A stretch of DNA of 64,000 nucleotides from Leptolyngbya sp. 'hensonii' (GTDB lineage Bacteria > Cyanobacteriota > Cyanobacteriia > GCF-001939115), in contig NZ_MQTZ01000042.1 of NCBI RefSeq assembly GCF_001939115.1, forward strand, positions 1 through 64,000, written 5' to 3'. The notes beneath the pieces are model-generated. The model saw only the letters and a program-made list of their open reading frames with translations, made no database searches and had not been told where the DNA came from. Below are positions 16,173 through 26,317 of the stretch, in pieces (the first letter of the stretch is position 1; every line of letters begins with the position of its first letter). Position numbers and translations under genes: made by a program.

Positions 16173-17780
16173 GTGACTCTTCAAACCGAACACCTCCCTC
16201 AAATTGAATATCTGAGTGCGTTAAATCGCCAGATGATTGTCATCCTGGATTTTGGCTCCCAGTATTCTGAACTGATTGCCCGTCGAATTCGAGAAACCCA
16301 GGTTTACTCGGAAGTCCTCTCCTACCGAACCACTATTGAACAGTTGCGGCAGCTCAACCCCAGAGGGATTATTCTTTCGGGTGGCCCCAGCTCTGTTTAT
16401 GACGCTTCAGCGCCCAAGTGTGACCCGGAAATCTGGGATCTGGGAATTCCGATTTTGGGGGTCTGCTATGGCATGCAACTGATGGTGCAGCAGCAAGGGG
16501 GGGAGGTCGAAAAAGCCGATCGAGGCGAATACGGGAAAGCCTCGCTGCTGATCGATGACCCGACGGATTTACTCACTAACGTCGAAGATGGTACCACCAT
16601 GTGGATGAGCCATGGGGATTCGGTCACCCGTCTGCCGAACGGCTTTGGCCTGCTGGCTCATACTGGGAACACCCCCTGTGCCGCGATCGCGCATCACCAG
16701 AAGAAGCTCTACGGGGTTCAATTCCATCCGGAAGTTGTCCATTCGGTGGGCGGCATTGCTCTGATTCGCAATTTTGTTTATCACATTTGTGGCTGTCAGC
16801 CCACTTGGACCACGGCAACCTTTGTGGAAGAATCAATCCGAGAGATTCGCGGTCAGGTGGGAAGCAAGCGCGTCCTGCTGGCTCTGTCTGGAGGGGTTGA
16901 CTCTTCTACCCTGGCGTTTTTACTGCATCAGGCGATTGGGGATCAATTGACCTGCATGTTCATTGATCAGGGCTTCATGCGCAAGCTGGAGCCGGAGCGT
17001 CTCCTGAAGCTATTCCAGGAACAATTTCATATTTCGGTTGAGTACGTCAACGCCAGTGAGCGTTTCCTGGCTTCTCTGGATGGGGTCACTGATCCTGAAG
17101 AAAAACGGAAGCGAATTGGGCACGAATTTATTCGGGTTTTCGAGGAAGAATCCCGACGTCTCGGTCCCTTCGATTATCTGGCCCAGGGCACCCTTTACCC
17201 CGATGTGATTGAGTCAGCCGACACCAATGTCGATCCCCAGACTGGGGAACGGGTAGCCGTTAAGATTAAGAGCCACCACAATGTGGGAGGCTTACCCAAA
17301 GACCTGCGCTTTAAGCTGGTTGAACCCCTGCGCAAGCTGTTTAAGGATGAAGTGCGGAGAGTGGGCCGATCTCTGGGCCTACCTGAGGAGATCGTCAACC
17401 GCCATCCCTTTCCTGGTCCTGGTCTGGCCATTCGCATTTTGGGTGAAGTGACCTCTGAGCGCCTGGAGATACTGCGCGAAGCAGACTTTATTGTCCGGCA
17501 GGAAATCAACCGACAGGATATCTACCACGACTTCTGGCAGGCTTTTGCCGTGCTCTTGCCAATTCGGAGTGTGGGGGTGATGGGGGATCAGCGCACCTAT
17601 GCCTATCCGATCGTGCTCCGATTTGTCTCCAGCGAAGATGGGATGACGGCAGATTGGTCCCGAGTGCCCTATGATCTGCTAGAGTTAATTTCCAATCGAA
17701 TTGTGAATGAAGTTCCGGGTGTAAATCGCGTAGTTTATGATATAACTTCTAAACCACCTGGCACGATCGAATGGGAGTAG
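16173..17780 (+). CDS. guaA: GMP synthase (glutamine-hydrolysing)
   Basis: Converts XMP to GMP with glutamine as nitrogen donor. The class I amidotransferase domain comes first: the nucleophile is in GVCYGMQLM and the His-Glu pair in QFHPEV. The ATP pyrophosphatase domain has SGGVDSST, and the C-terminal dimerisation domain ends in PPGTIEWE as in almost all GuaA. The GTG start at 16173 gives 535 residues and the extended N-terminus seen in cyanobacterial enzymes; the first ATG would be at 16233 ([13 protein letters not shown]). The repeat-rich gap follows the stop codon. Confidence 0.95.
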   Translation: MTLQTEHLPQIEYLSALNRQMIVILDFGSQYSELIARRIRETQVYSEVLSYRTTIEQLRQLNPRGIILSGGPSSVYDASAPKCDPEIWDLGIPILGVCYGMQLMVQQQGGEVEKADRGEYGKASLLIDDPTDLLTNVEDGTTMWMSHGDSVTRLPNGFGLLAHTGNTPCAAIAHHQKKLYGVQFHPEVVHSVGGIALIRNFVYHICGCQPTWTTATFVEESIREIRGQVGSKRVLLALSGGVDSSTLAFLLHQAIGDQLTCMFIDQGFMRKLEPERLLKLFQEQFHISVEYVNASERFLASLDGVTDPEEKRKRIGHEFIRVFEEESRRLGPFDYLAQGTLYPDVIESADTNVDPQTGERVAVKIKSHHNVGGLPKDLRFKLVEPLRKLFKDEVRRVGRSLGLPEEIVNRHPFPGPGLAIRILGEVTSERLEILREADFIVRQEINRQDIYHDFWQAFAVLLPIRSVGVMGDQRTYAYPIVLRFVSSEDGMTADWSRVPYDLLELISNRIVNEVPGVNRVVYDITSKPPGTIEWE

Positions 17781-17824
17781 GGTGAATTCGGCTGGGCAGA
17801 GAACCATCTGCATCTACATTCCCT

Positions 17825-17952
17825 GATGGAAAATCCCTTTAATGGAAAATCCCTTTAATGGAAAATCCCTTTAATGGAAAATCCCTTTAATGGAAAATCC
17901 CTTTAATGGAAAATCCCTTTAATGGAAAATCCCTTTAATGGAAAATCCTTGG
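17825..17952. repeat. Tandem array, eight 16-bp units
   Basis: Unit AATGGAAAATCCCTTT. Copies 2-7 are identical, copy 1 has one change and copy 8 is degenerate. Unit length is not a multiple of three and translation reaches TAA, so it is not a coding repeat. No spacers, so not CRISPR. Confidence 0.95.
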
Positions 17953-18016
17953 CTAGATTCCTGATTATCTGTCCTGATTTTTCACTTGCTGTTTTGAGGG
18001 TTTAACTAGCCTGTCA

Positions 18017-18115
18017 TGGTGTTCAGGTCCACGGTGTTCAGGTCCACAATGTTCGAACCCACAATGTTCGAACCCACAATGTTCGAACTCACAATGTTCG
18101 AACCCACAATGTTGG
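18017..18115. repeat. Tandem array, about 6.6 units of 15 bp with a GTTCGAAC core
   Basis: Two units TGGTGTTCAGGTCCA/CGGTGTTCAGGTCCA, then four CAATGTTCGAACCCA (one with T), then a partial copy. Units 3-6 each contain the palindrome GTTCGAAC. Confidence 0.93.
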
Positions 18116-18321
18116 GTGTCGATGATGTTTGAGTCAGAATTCTGTCCGGGTGACTGGCAATAGGCTATTTAGTCGCCACGGTATTTCTGATTCAGTCTCC
18201 TTTTCCTGAAAATTGCTTTCAGCAAGCATCTTCTGAGGATTGTTCACACTTTAGAACAATTTACTTCCGGATTTGGTTTTGAGCTTCCAGAAAGTTTAAA
18301 ACTGGAATTTTGCTACAGATT

Positions 18322-18371
18322 TGTGGAAAACTGCCCGAAATCTGTGGAAAACTGCCTGCATCTGTGGAAAA
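18322..18371 (-). promoter_or_regulatory. Cluster of three DnaA-box-like sequences
   Basis: TGTGGAAAA at 18322-18330, 18343-18351 and 18363-18371, spaced 21 and 20 bp; this is the reverse complement of TTTTCCACA, the cyanobacterial DnaA box. The last two copies extend to ATCTGTGGAAAACT. Could be part of an origin or a DnaA-binding locus; dnaA and dnaN are not near. Confidence 0.6.
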
Positions 18372-18405
18372 CTTTGTCGGTTGTGAAGTCTGATAGCCCG
18401 ATTGT

Positions 18406-19593
18406 TTATTCGGGTTGGTATAATCCTTGCAGGGGACTGTCTCTCTCTTCTGGAGTCAGATTTTTAGCCTGAACCAAAACGCCAAAATTCCCCAGCCCCA
18501 TCGGATTAATCAGTCCATGTAATGCCTCTCGCCGACGCAATCGTTCCGCGAGGGGCTGATCGGTACCACGGGTCAGCGCAGCCATCCGTTCCCCCATCCC
18601 CAGGGCCATCAAAAACAGTCCTTGCCGAGTAAAGCCGATCGTTTGCAACCCCTTTTGCTCTCCCCAGCGTTCCAGGGCTGTAAAATCCACATGGGCGGTT
18701 AAATCTTGCCAGCCTACATGGATATAGGGGTCAGAGTGATGGGTGTGGCGATAGTAGCATTGCAAAGTCCCCTCCCGGCGAGTGAGGCTGTAATAGCGAC
18801 TGGCTGGATAACCATAATCAATGGTCAATACATACCCCCGATGGAGCCGGTCTGCTACTGCTGCTAACCAATCCAGGGCGGTCAAATTTACCTCAGATCG
18901 ATACCCATCGGCATAGGAGCCTGACAACAGATCAATCCCTACCAGGGAAAAGTAGTCTACCAGTTGGCTCGTCGAGAGTTCTCCCACCCCATCCGCAAAT
19001 TCGGGGCCAGCGTCTCCCTCATGGGCTGTGACATACAGTTCCCGCAGATCCCCATCCTCGATTGTGACGCGATGCACAGGAAAGGCATCCACCAGTTCAT
19101 TCGAGAAGAAGCAACCTGTAATCGAATCTGAGGGAATCTCTGCCAGGGTTTGCCAGCGGAGCTCCGACCATAGGCTGAGCTGCTTTTCCTGGGCTGCTCT
19201 GAGCAGAGGAGACTTCTCAACGATGATGTACTGAAGGGCTTGAAAACAATCCGGACGACGATCGTGAATGGCCCGGAGCACATCCCCAGCCAGGATGCCC
19301 TGCCCTCCTCCCATCTCCACCAGGGTGAAGGGAACTGGAAGCCCCAGAATCTGCCACATCTGCACCAGTTGTTCTGCCAGCAGTTCTCCAAAATCTGACC
19401 CTAAATGGGGAGAGGTGTAGAAGTCCCCACCTGCTCCAATGTGAAGGGCCTGGGTGCTGTAATATCCCGCTTTAGGATGGTACAGGACCAGATCCATATA
19501 CTCGGCAAAGGAAATCCGCTGTTGGGGCTGGTTCAGAATGTGCTGGGCAATCAGATGTCGGAGCAGGGGGTTATCGTCTGTGACCTGGGACAT
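18406..19593 (-). CDS. SAM-dependent methyltransferase, MidA/NDUFAF7 (DUF185) family
   Basis: Class I methyltransferase; in mitochondria the relative NDUFAF7 methylates complex I subunit NDUFS2, and a role in NDH-1 assembly is plausible here but unproven. The N-terminus ISFAEYMDLVLYHPKAGYYS and the SAM motif LVEMGGGQGILAGDVLRAI (about residues 99-117) are diagnostic, as is FFSNELVDAFPVHRV (motif II). Length 395 is normal. It converges on guaA across the repeat region. The substrate is unknown. Confidence 0.85.
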   Translation of the reverse strand: MSQVTDDNPLLRHLIAQHILNQPQQRISFAEYMDLVLYHPKAGYYSTQALHIGAGGDFYTSPHLGSDFGELLAEQLVQMWQILGLPVPFTLVEMGGGQGILAGDVLRAIHDRRPDCFQALQYIIVEKSPLLRAAQEKQLSLWSELRWQTLAEIPSDSITGCFFSNELVDAFPVHRVTIEDGDLRELYVTAHEGDAGPEFADGVGELSTSQLVDYFSLVGIDLLSGSYADGYRSEVNLTALDWLAAVADRLHRGYVLTIDYGYPASRYYSLTRREGTLQCYYRHTHHSDPYIHVGWQDLTAHVDFTALERWGEQKGLQTIGFTRQGLFLMALGMGERMAALTRGTDQPLAERLRRREALHGLINPMGLGNFGVLVQAKNLTPEERDSPLQGLYQPE

Positions 19594-19756
19594 GATGTCA
19601 ATTCGAAATAGGTTAACCTGACTTCTCCTGGCCCAGGGTATTATAACGCCTCCACTCCTGCTCCTGGACGCGCCCCGGCGCTACGGGCTATCCGAACCCA
19701 CCCTCTCCCAAGCGGGGATGAGGGGATTAAAAGGAGAGTCTGGCTGGGAAATCTCC

Positions 19757-22700
19757 CTATTCCCCATGGTGCAGCAGTTCAGGTTCAGTAGCGGGGGCGA
19801 TCGCTGCGGTCTGATCTGTAGACCGACCTTTCCGATTGCGCCAGATCTTGTAATAGAGAATCGGCACCGCCGATCGGGACAGTAGCAAGGACGCCACCTC
19901 CCCGGCCATCAGGGAGATGGCCAGCCCCTGGAAGATCGGGTCAGCCAGGATGATGGCGGAACCAACCACCACCGCCGCTGCGGTCAGGAGCATGGGACGG
20001 AACCGCACCGCACCAGCGTCGATCACCGCCTCCTCCAGTGACATGCCTTCCTTCAAGCGCAGTTCGATGAAGTCCACCAGAATAATCGAGTTGCGAACCA
20101 CAATCCCCGCTCCAGCGATGAAGCCAATCATCGAGGTGGCTGTGAAGAACGACCCCATCAGCCAGTGGGCTGGCATAATGCCCACCAGGGAAAAGGGAAT
20201 GGCCGCCATAATCACCAGGGGCGTGACGAAAGACTGGAACCAACCCACCACTAGGGCGTAGATCAGGACCAGCACTACTGCAAAGGCAATCCCCAGATCC
20301 CGGAACACTTCATAGGTGACCTGCCATTCCCCATCCCACTTGATGGCATAGGTTTCCGTGGTGGTGGGTTGTTCGGTCAGGTAGGTCTGAATTTTCGTCC
20401 CCGTTGCTGGCAAAAGTTTGTCAATCTGGGGCTGCAAATTCAGCATGGCGTAGACTGCACTTTCCACCCGACCAGAGACATCCCCTAGCACATAAACGAC
20501 AGGCTGCAGGTTTTTGTGATAAATGCTAGTGTCAGCTGTGGCCGCTTCTGTTTTGAGCAGAGTACTCAACGGCACGAGATTGCCCGTATTGCCTTTCAGT
20601 TTCAGCGATTTCAAATCTTCCAGACTGGTGCGACTGGCCTGACTGAACCGCAGGTTAATGGCAATGTCCTCTCTGGCATTTTCATCATGGAGCAACCCCA
20701 CATTCTGACCAGAGAGGGCCATCTGCAATACCTGGGCAATTTGGGCTGGACTAATACCATTCAGGGCTGCCTTTTCCCGATCGATGACCAGATGATAGTC
20801 AGTCTGGGGTGCTTCCACATACCAGTCCACATCTACCACCCCGGGCGTATTTTGGTAAATCTGGCGTAACTCGCGGGCTAGTTCAATCTGCCCCTCATAG
20901 TCAGGGCCATAGATTTCCGTGACCAGGGTTTGCAACACCGGGGGACCAGGGGGAATTTCCGCCACCTGCATTCGGGCGCTGTAGCGATCGGCAATTTCCT
21001 TCAAGTGGGGCCGAATGGCCTTGGCAATGTCATGGCTCTGACGGTTGCGCTCCCCTTTAGGCCGAAAGTTTACCTGAATATCAGCCACATTGGGGCCAGA
21101 TCGCAGGAAGTAATGGCGCACCAGACCATTGAAATTGTAGGGAGAGGCAGTCCCCACATAGCTCTGATAGTGGATCACCTCCGGCACCGTTGCTAGATAT
21201 TGCCCCATTTCCCTCGTCACACGAGCCGTTTGCTCCAGAGTCGTCCCCTCTGGCAAATTGATCACTACCTGTAACTCGCTCTTATTGTCGAACGGCAGCA
21301 TCTTGAGGATCACCAGTCGAAACCCGGCTAACCCGACCATGATCACCACCAGCACCAGAGCTGTTGTCACCAAAAAGGTCGTCCCCCGATGGGAATAGTG
21401 CACGAGGGGATACATGAAGCGGCGATAAAGGCGACTGAGGGCATCTTCTCCATGGTCCTGATGGGCATGGTTCGCCCCACTAAAAACCCGCACGGTAGTC
21501 CAGGGAACCACAATAAAGGCTACCAGTGCCGAAAAGATCATGGCAGCGGAGGCCCCCAGGGGAATGGGACGCATGTAAGGCCCCATCAGGCCGCCCACAA
21601 AGGCCATGGGTAAAATGGCTGCAATCACTGCTAGAGTTGCCAGAATCGTCGGATTACCGACCTCATCCACGGCTTCCAGCACAATCTGCTGCAGGGTGCG
21701 GCGACGATTGCCAGAGAATTGCAGCCGAGCCTTGTTTTCCGGCATCTGGAGATGGCGGCCCACATTTTCCACCACTACGATCGCGTCATCCACCAGAATT
21801 CCAATGGAGAAAATCAACGCGAAAAAGGTGACCCGGTTTAGGGTAAAGCCATAGAAGACAAAGCTGGCCAGGGTTAGGGCCAGGGTAACGGGAATGGAAA
21901 CTGCCACCACCCAGGCTTCTTTCTTACCCAGAGCAAACCACATCAACACGGTGACGGACCCCACCGCAATCAGCATATGGAACAGCAGTTCATTGGAGCG
22001 CTCGGCAGCGGTTTCCCCATAGTCGCGAGTGACCGTGAGGTGAACGTTTTTGGGGATATAGTTGCGCTCAATCTGGTGCAGTTTGTGCAGCACCCGATGG
22101 GAGACCTGAATCGCATTGGCACCAGGCCGTTTGGCGATCGCGATCGTCACTGCATCTGTTTCCCCCCGGGTAGAGGTTGCTCGATGGGCCTCTTTCTGGC
22201 CCGGATGGGCTGCTGCGGTTGGCTGACCAAAAAATACATAGCTGACCGGTTCCTCAGCACCATCCATGACCATAGCCACATCCCGCAGGTAAACGGGTTG
22301 ATTGTTGGCAACCGCAACCACCAATCCTTTGGCATCCTCCGCCGATCGAATAAAGCTCTGGGTTCTGACCAGCAAGGATTGATTATTCTGATTCAAGGCC
22401 CCACTAGCCAGTTCAGCATTTTGCACCTGCAGCGCCTGGGTAATTTCCAGAGGCGTCAGCCCAAAGGCATTGAGTCGGGTGGGGTCCAGTTCTACCCGCA
22501 ATTGTCGCTTTTGCCCTCCAATGATGGTGGTTTCCGAGACATCGGGGACCTGTTTAATCTGTTCGTCTAGCTGGGCTGCGATCGTTCTCAATTCAGCCCC
22601 CGTGCTCTGTTCGCCCCAGAGGGTGAGGGTCAAAATCGGCACATCGTCGATCGCTCTCGACTTAATCAGGGGTTGGGACACCCCCGGCGGAATTTTGTCG

Positions 22701-23107
22701 AAGTTAGCGTAGAGCTTGTTATAGAGCTGAACAATTGAGTCTTCGGTATTTTGCCCCACGTAGAACCGGACAATCACGAGGGCAGATCCCGATCGGGAGG
22801 TCGAGTATACATATTCCACCCCGGGAAGTTCCTTAATCAACTTCTCCATGGGCACGGTCACCCGTTGCTCCACATCCTTAGCCGAGGCCCCTGGCATTTG
22901 GACAAACACATCCGCCATGGGCACGGTGATCTGGGGTTCCTCCTCCCTAGGCAGCAGCAACGTCGCCCCAATGCCCAGTAAGAGGGCCACCAGAATAATC
23001 AGGGGTGTTAATTTGGAATCAATAAACTGCTTCGCCAGATGGCCGACAAAGCCAAACTGATAAGGTTTTGAGGGTTGATGTGGATGCCCGTTGGGTTGAT
23101 TCTGCAT
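19757..23107 (-). CDS. RND-family efflux pump permease
   Basis: Inner-membrane, proton-driven trimeric exporter of the AcrB/MexB/CusA superfamily, 1116 residues, twelve transmembrane segments in two halves. Visible are TM1 ([20 protein letters not shown], after a short cytosolic N-terminus), [14 protein letters not shown] with the acidic proton-relay pair in TM4, and TM11-12 near the end. A cytosolic tail of about 30 residues follows. Substrate unknown: the sequence is not clearly CusA-like or AcrB-like. AGGAG precedes the ATG by 5 bp. The adaptor gene ends 8 bp upstream, so the two are cotranscribed. No outer-membrane TolC-like gene is adjacent. Confidence 0.92.
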   Translation of the reverse strand: MQNQPNGHPHQPSKPYQFGFVGHLAKQFIDSKLTPLIILVALLLGIGATLLLPREEEPQITVPMADVFVQMPGASAKDVEQRVTVPMEKLIKELPGVEYVYSTSRSGSALVIVRFYVGQNTEDSIVQLYNKLYANFDKIPPGVSQPLIKSRAIDDVPILTLTLWGEQSTGAELRTIAAQLDEQIKQVPDVSETTIIGGQKRQLRVELDPTRLNAFGLTPLEITQALQVQNAELASGALNQNNQSLLVRTQSFIRSAEDAKGLVVAVANNQPVYLRDVAMVMDGAEEPVSYVFFGQPTAAAHPGQKEAHRATSTRGETDAVTIAIAKRPGANAIQVSHRVLHKLHQIERNYIPKNVHLTVTRDYGETAAERSNELLFHMLIAVGSVTVLMWFALGKKEAWVVAVSIPVTLALTLASFVFYGFTLNRVTFFALIFSIGILVDDAIVVVENVGRHLQMPENKARLQFSGNRRRTLQQIVLEAVDEVGNPTILATLAVIAAILPMAFVGGLMGPYMRPIPLGASAAMIFSALVAFIVVPWTTVRVFSGANHAHQDHGEDALSRLYRRFMYPLVHYSHRGTTFLVTTALVLVVIMVGLAGFRLVILKMLPFDNKSELQVVINLPEGTTLEQTARVTREMGQYLATVPEVIHYQSYVGTASPYNFNGLVRHYFLRSGPNVADIQVNFRPKGERNRQSHDIAKAIRPHLKEIADRYSARMQVAEIPPGPPVLQTLVTEIYGPDYEGQIELARELRQIYQNTPGVVDVDWYVEAPQTDYHLVIDREKAALNGISPAQIAQVLQMALSGQNVGLLHDENAREDIAINLRFSQASRTSLEDLKSLKLKGNTGNLVPLSTLLKTEAATADTSIYHKNLQPVVYVLGDVSGRVESAVYAMLNLQPQIDKLLPATGTKIQTYLTEQPTTTETYAIKWDGEWQVTYEVFRDLGIAFAVVLVLIYALVVGWFQSFVTPLVIMAAIPFSLVGIMPAHWLMGSFFTATSMIGFIAGAGIVVRNSIILVDFIELRLKEGMSLEEAVIDAGAVRFRPMLLTAAAVVVGSAIILADPIFQGLAISLMAGEVASLLLSRSAVPILYYKIWRNRKGRSTDQTAAIAPATEPELLHHGE

Positions 23108-23115
23108 AAGGTCTC

Positions 23116-24408
23116 CTACTCCCGAATGGCGATCGCTTGCCCATCGCTCAGTTGCGGGAGATTGCTGGTGATGATGCGATCGCCCTCTGTCAGACCAGAA
23201 ACAATCTGAATCTGGCCCGCCTGACTTTTACCTGTTTTCACCCAGCGCAGTACCGCAACTGGCTTTTCCGCATTGGTTTCGACCACATACACGCCCTGCA
23301 ATTGTCCCCGTTGAATCAGGGCTGTAGCTGGGATGACGATATTTTTTTGCTGCCCTCTGGGCAGGGCAATGCGGCCAAACATCCCGGATATCAGCCGACC
23401 CGATCCAGACAGGGGGATTTTGACCAGGAAACTGCGCGAATTGGGGTCTGCTGCAGGCACGATTTGCTGAATTAACGCCTTGAAGGATTGATTCACAGCA
23501 TCGACCTGCACCTGCACCGCCTGCCCCACCCGCACAAACCGCAGATTCTCTTCCGGCACGGAAATTTCTAGTTGCAGGCGATTCGGGTTTTCGACTTTCA
23601 GCAAGGCCGTTCCAGGAGCGGCCATCTCCCCCTCATAGGCCAGCTTCTGTACCACGACCCCATCAAAGGGGGCAATCACGGTGCCATAGCTTTCGTTAAC
23701 TGAGGAGGCAGCCACACTTGATTCCGCCTGCCCGACAGCGGCCTGGGACTGGTCGATCGCTGCCCTGGCCTGCTGAGCTCCAGCATCAATCTGGGCTACT
23801 CTCGCCCTGGCTTCTTCTAGACGGGTATTGGCCTCGTCCAGTTGAGATTGGGAAACGGCCCCCTCCCGGCGGAGTTGAGCCATTCGACTTTGGGTCACCT
23901 GGGCCAATCGCTGGGCAGCCTGAGCTTCCACCCGCTGGGCCTGTAACTGGTTCAGGGTGGCCTGGGAGCGAGCCAGTTCTGCCTGGGCCTGGGCCACCAC
24001 AGATTGGGCTTGGCTGGTCTGGGCCGTAATATCCATCACATCCACCTGAGCCAGTACGTCCCCCTTACGGAAGCGATCGCCCGCTTCTAGGGATAACTGG
24101 GTGATCCGTCCCATCACCCGAGTCGATAGGAGAGCCTGTTCCAGGGGCCGAATGGTCCCTGATAGCTCCAGCACATTGGCTGTGGACTGGGAACGAACAG
24201 TCAGGATTTTGACCCCGATCGCAGGGGATGAACCCATTTCCTGCGAATCTGTTGGACGAGTCAGGTGCATGACGCCCCAGGTTCCTACTGCCAGAATCAG
24301 GACCCCTCCCAGGAGAAACCCCCACTTCTTAGGCGAGAGCCCAGGTAGGGGAGAGGGTTTATGTTCCAGAGAATCATCTGGCGAACCGTCTGTGGTGGTA
24401 TGAGACAT
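23116..24408 (-). CDS. RND efflux periplasmic adaptor (membrane fusion protein, HlyD/AcrA type)
   Basis: Links the RND pump to an outer-membrane channel. An uncleaved membrane anchor sits at about residues 34-51 ([19 protein letters not shown]). The biotinyl-lipoyl halves, [21 protein letters not shown] and [21 protein letters not shown], flank a long alpha-hairpin ([19 protein letters not shown]), and the beta-barrel domain follows. I use the ATG at 24408 (430 aa), not the TTG at 24417. The neighbouring pump starts 8 bp after its stop. Confidence 0.92.
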   Translation of the reverse strand: MSHTTTDGSPDDSLEHKPSPLPGLSPKKWGFLLGGVLILAVGTWGVMHLTRPTDSQEMGSSPAIGVKILTVRSQSTANVLELSGTIRPLEQALLSTRVMGRITQLSLEAGDRFRKGDVLAQVDVMDITAQTSQAQSVVAQAQAELARSQATLNQLQAQRVEAQAAQRLAQVTQSRMAQLRREGAVSQSQLDEANTRLEEARARVAQIDAGAQQARAAIDQSQAAVGQAESSVAASSVNESYGTVIAPFDGVVVQKLAYEGEMAAPGTALLKVENPNRLQLEISVPEENLRFVRVGQAVQVQVDAVNQSFKALIQQIVPAADPNSRSFLVKIPLSGSGRLISGMFGRIALPRGQQKNIVIPATALIQRGQLQGVYVVETNAEKPVAVLRWVKTGKSQAGQIQIVSGLTEGDRIITSNLPQLSDGQAIAIRE

Positions 24409-24484
24409 ATAGATCAATCCAAATATTTTGGCGGCGTTGTCGGCAACGCCTGGATGTACTGTGGATCATGCCTGTAGGGCAAAT

Positions 24485-24829
24485 TTAGGGGTTCAGGCCG
24501 CGTTGAATGGAATACCCTGTGCTTTGCCAGGCCAGCAACCCGCCTTGCAAGTTATGGACCTGACGATAACCCTGGGCTACCAGCCATTGAGCCACCATGG
24601 CACTGCGGTGTCCGGATAGGCAGGTGAGGGCGATCGGATGGTCTTTAGCAACATTTTGGAGAATGCGATCGCGGCTGAAACAGTGGGCTCCCGGAATATG
24701 GCCCATGAGGTATTCCAGCCGACCCCGTACATCCACAATCAACAGTTGCTCCTGACGGGATTTGAGTTGAGCCGGTGTGAGCAGGATGGGATTGGCAAAT
24801 CCTTTGGTGGTTGATTTTGATTTCATCAT
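24485..24829 (-). CDS. Single-domain rhodanese (thiosulfate/persulfide sulfurtransferase)
   Basis: 114 residues, one rhodanese fold. The active-site Cys70 lies in TCLSGHRSA (family CxxGxRS loop), preceded by LIVDVRGRLEYLMGHIPGA, which carries the substrate-channel DVR motif. It probably moves sulfane sulfur between low-molecular thiols and proteins. Its ATG overlaps the TAA of the SCP2-like gene by one base (TAATG), so the two are translationally coupled. It is close to the sulfide oxidoreductase gene cluster, which makes a role in persulfide processing plausible. Confidence 0.87.
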   Translation of the reverse strand: MMKSKSTTKGFANPILLTPAQLKSRQEQLLIVDVRGRLEYLMGHIPGAHCFSRDRILQNVAKDHPIALTCLSGHRSAMVAQWLVAQGYRQVHNLQGGLLAWQSTGYSIQRGLNP

Positions 24830-25224
24830 TACACCCGACCCATGACTGAGAAGGACTTAATGAAGGGGCCAGCCATACGAGGATCCTTGATCATGGCTGT
24901 GTAGTCCCCCACCCGGAATTGCAGCTTCCGGCTCATGTAGGCCATCCCCAAGCCCATCAGATTCAGCCCGTTTTTAATCCATTGTTGCCATTGCTCCCGA
25001 TCGGCCCGCAAATCCCAATTGAGTTCCTGTCCACTGTAAGCACCTGCAGACACGACCTGGCCATCTTCCACGGTCAGGACACCCACAGGATTGGGATCCT
25101 CCAAAAATCCATACCCAATGTTGGAATTGAAATGAATTTTGGCCAGGGCTGCAGCCAGTTCAGACTCTGCATTCCACTGTTCCCCAAAAGCTTGCATCCA
25201 TTCCGATGAAAATAATTCTGCCAT
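24829..25224 (-). CDS. SCP2-like sterol-carrier domain protein
   Basis: 131 residues matching a stand-alone SCP2-like domain: an N-terminal helix (SEWMQAFGEQWNAESELAAALAKIH), a beta sheet (GVLTVEDGQVVSAGAY), and the C-terminal RVGDYTAMIKDPRMAGPFIKSF. These bind lipids or other hydrophobic molecules; the ligand is unknown. Start at the ATG at 25224, preceded by GGAGG; the longer frame from 25347 has no such site and would overlap the upstream gene. Overlaps the rhodanese start by one base. Family call moderate. Confidence 0.68.
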   Translation of the reverse strand: MAELFSSEWMQAFGEQWNAESELAAALAKIHFNSNIGYGFLEDPNPVGVLTVEDGQVVSAGAYSGQELNWDLRADREQWQQWIKNGLNLMGLGMAYMSRKLQFRVGDYTAMIKDPRMAGPFIKSFSVMGRV

Positions 25225-25307
25225 TATTTTTTCCTCCAAACTACAATTTCCACAGGCGTCGCATGCAATGCCTCTCCACAAAACCTCTATCCCGATTCCG
25301 CAATCTC

Positions 25308-25877
25308 TTAAACATCTGAATTGCCGTAATTGGCAATAACCTTCCACTCCTGAATCAATAATGGTGAGATGGATAAGCGCACAGCCTCACCCCCGATCGT
25401 GGGCAGGATGATCTGCAAGGGGATTTCTGTCTGCACCTGAGACAGCAAGGGCTGGAGATCGTACTGCCCCACATAGGGTTCAGGATGGGCTGTTTCGGTA
25501 AAGAGGTTGCCGGAGGCATCAGCAGCCCTCAGTGTTTGCCCCAGGGAATTTGTTAGCATCAGAGGCCGGGACCGATCGATCTCAACTACACCGGGAAAAC
25601 CCACCAGGCGGATATCAAAACTGGTGCTGCCATTGGGACGAATACGATTGAAGGCAATCACCTGCCAGTTGTGACCCTGCTGATCTTTAAGGGTTTGCCG
25701 GGATTGATACACCCGCTGCCTTGGTGCTTCCTCCAACTGCCGGATTGCTGCTGTAGCCCTTGCCGGAGATAATATGCCCAATCCCAGGACTAATCCCAGG
25801 ACGATCGCACCTAAAAGCAACAACCAGGACAACATTTTTCGCAACTTACAACCCATACTTTTCCTCAAATCGGACAT
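25308..25877 (-). CDS. DUF3122 family exported protein, function unknown
   Basis: 189 residues. A hydrophobic segment with a signal-peptide look (LSWLLLLGAIVLGLVLGLGILSPARA, about residues 16-41) is followed by AAIRQLEEAPRQRVYQSRQTLKDQQGHNWQVIAFNRI and FDIRLVGFPGVVEIDRSRPL, which match the cyanobacterial DUF3122 family in my memory. The Ala-x-Ala at residues 41-43 could be the cleavage site. Exported to the lumen or periplasm by inference. Function unknown. It stands between the ArsR gene and the SCP2-like gene on the same strand. Confidence 0.75.
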   Translation of the reverse strand: MSDLRKSMGCKLRKMLSWLLLLGAIVLGLVLGLGILSPARATAAIRQLEEAPRQRVYQSRQTLKDQQGHNWQVIAFNRIRPNGSTSFDIRLVGFPGVVEIDRSRPLMLTNSLGQTLRAADASGNLFTETAHPEPYVGQYDLQPLLSQVQTEIPLQIILPTIGGEAVRLSISPLLIQEWKVIANYGNSDV

Positions 25878-25950
25878 CGATATAACACTAATTAACGGAT
25901 CAAATTTGCATATAGCTAATCCTTTATACTTGCCCTATTCCGATTCAAAC

Positions 25951-25982
25951 TTCGCAAAAAAGACTTAAACATTGTTTGCGAA
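25951..25982. repeat. Inverted repeat TTCGCAAA...TTTGCGAA
   Basis: Perfect 8-bp arms at 25951-25958 and 25975-25982 with a 16-base spacer, in the gap between the ArsR gene and the DUF3122 gene. Could be a terminator for the ArsR gene or an operator. Confidence 0.5.
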
Positions 25983-26024
25983 AATCTTAAATTAGGTTCT
26001 CATTGGGACAGATTCTTGGTGGCA

Positions 26025-26309
26025 TTACACCTGATGAAAACGACTACAAAGTGTCAACAACTCCGTATCCAGCACCCGGTAATAGCGCCAAACCCCCTCT
26101 CGACGACAGGCTACCACTCCAGCATCTTTCATCAATTTCAGATGCTTGGAGACATTACCCTGGTGCAATCCGGTGCGATCGCAAATCTCCTGGACATTTC
26201 GCTCCTGGTCGCAGATTGCTGCCAGAATTTGCAGTCGTGTTGGGTCGGCCAATGCCTTAAAGCGGTTGGCCAGTAGCTCCAGCTCACTTTGATTCAGGGC
26301 AATCTCCAT
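26025..26309 (-). CDS. ArsR-family transcriptional repressor
   Basis: Winged-helix dimer; 94 residues from the ATG at 26309, or 105 from the ATG at 26342. The helix-turn-helix is VQEICDRTGLHQGNVSKHLKLMKDAGVVACRREG (about residues 39-72). The CVC arsenic/metal ligand motif of classical ArsR is absent; four cysteines are at positions 33, 43, 68 and 88. Cys33 in helix 2 and Cys88 in the last helix are near the two thiols of persulfide-sensing SqrR/BigR proteins, although the helix 2 one is offset by a few residues, so a persulfide sensor is an inference. Start uncertain: the ATG at 26342 overlaps the upstream gene, and neither ATG has an ideal RBS. Confidence 0.85.
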   Translation of the reverse strand: MEIALNQSELELLANRFKALADPTRLQILAAICDQERNVQEICDRTGLHQGNVSKHLKLMKDAGVVACRREGVWRYYRVLDTELLTLCSRFHQV

Positions 26310-26317
26310 AAACTTCG

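Larger units (their letters stand above)
17781..18405. other. Gene-free repeat region with three tandem repeat families
   Basis: 625 bp between two converging genes. It holds a 16-bp array (17825-17952), a 15-bp array (18017-18115) and three DnaA-box-like sites (18322-18371). Stops occur in all frames of the arrays, so it is not coding. Confidence 0.85.

Noticed and set aside
18047-18106. GTTCGAACCC repeats, similar to tRNA T-arms
   Set aside because: They recur every 15 bp with no stems around them; they are a tandem array.
17825-18115. CRISPR array
   Set aside because: Repeats are directly adjacent with no spacers, and there are no cas genes.
17781-18405. Definite oriC call
   Set aside because: DnaA-like boxes exist but dnaN and dnaA are not seen here, and GC skew could not be calculated.
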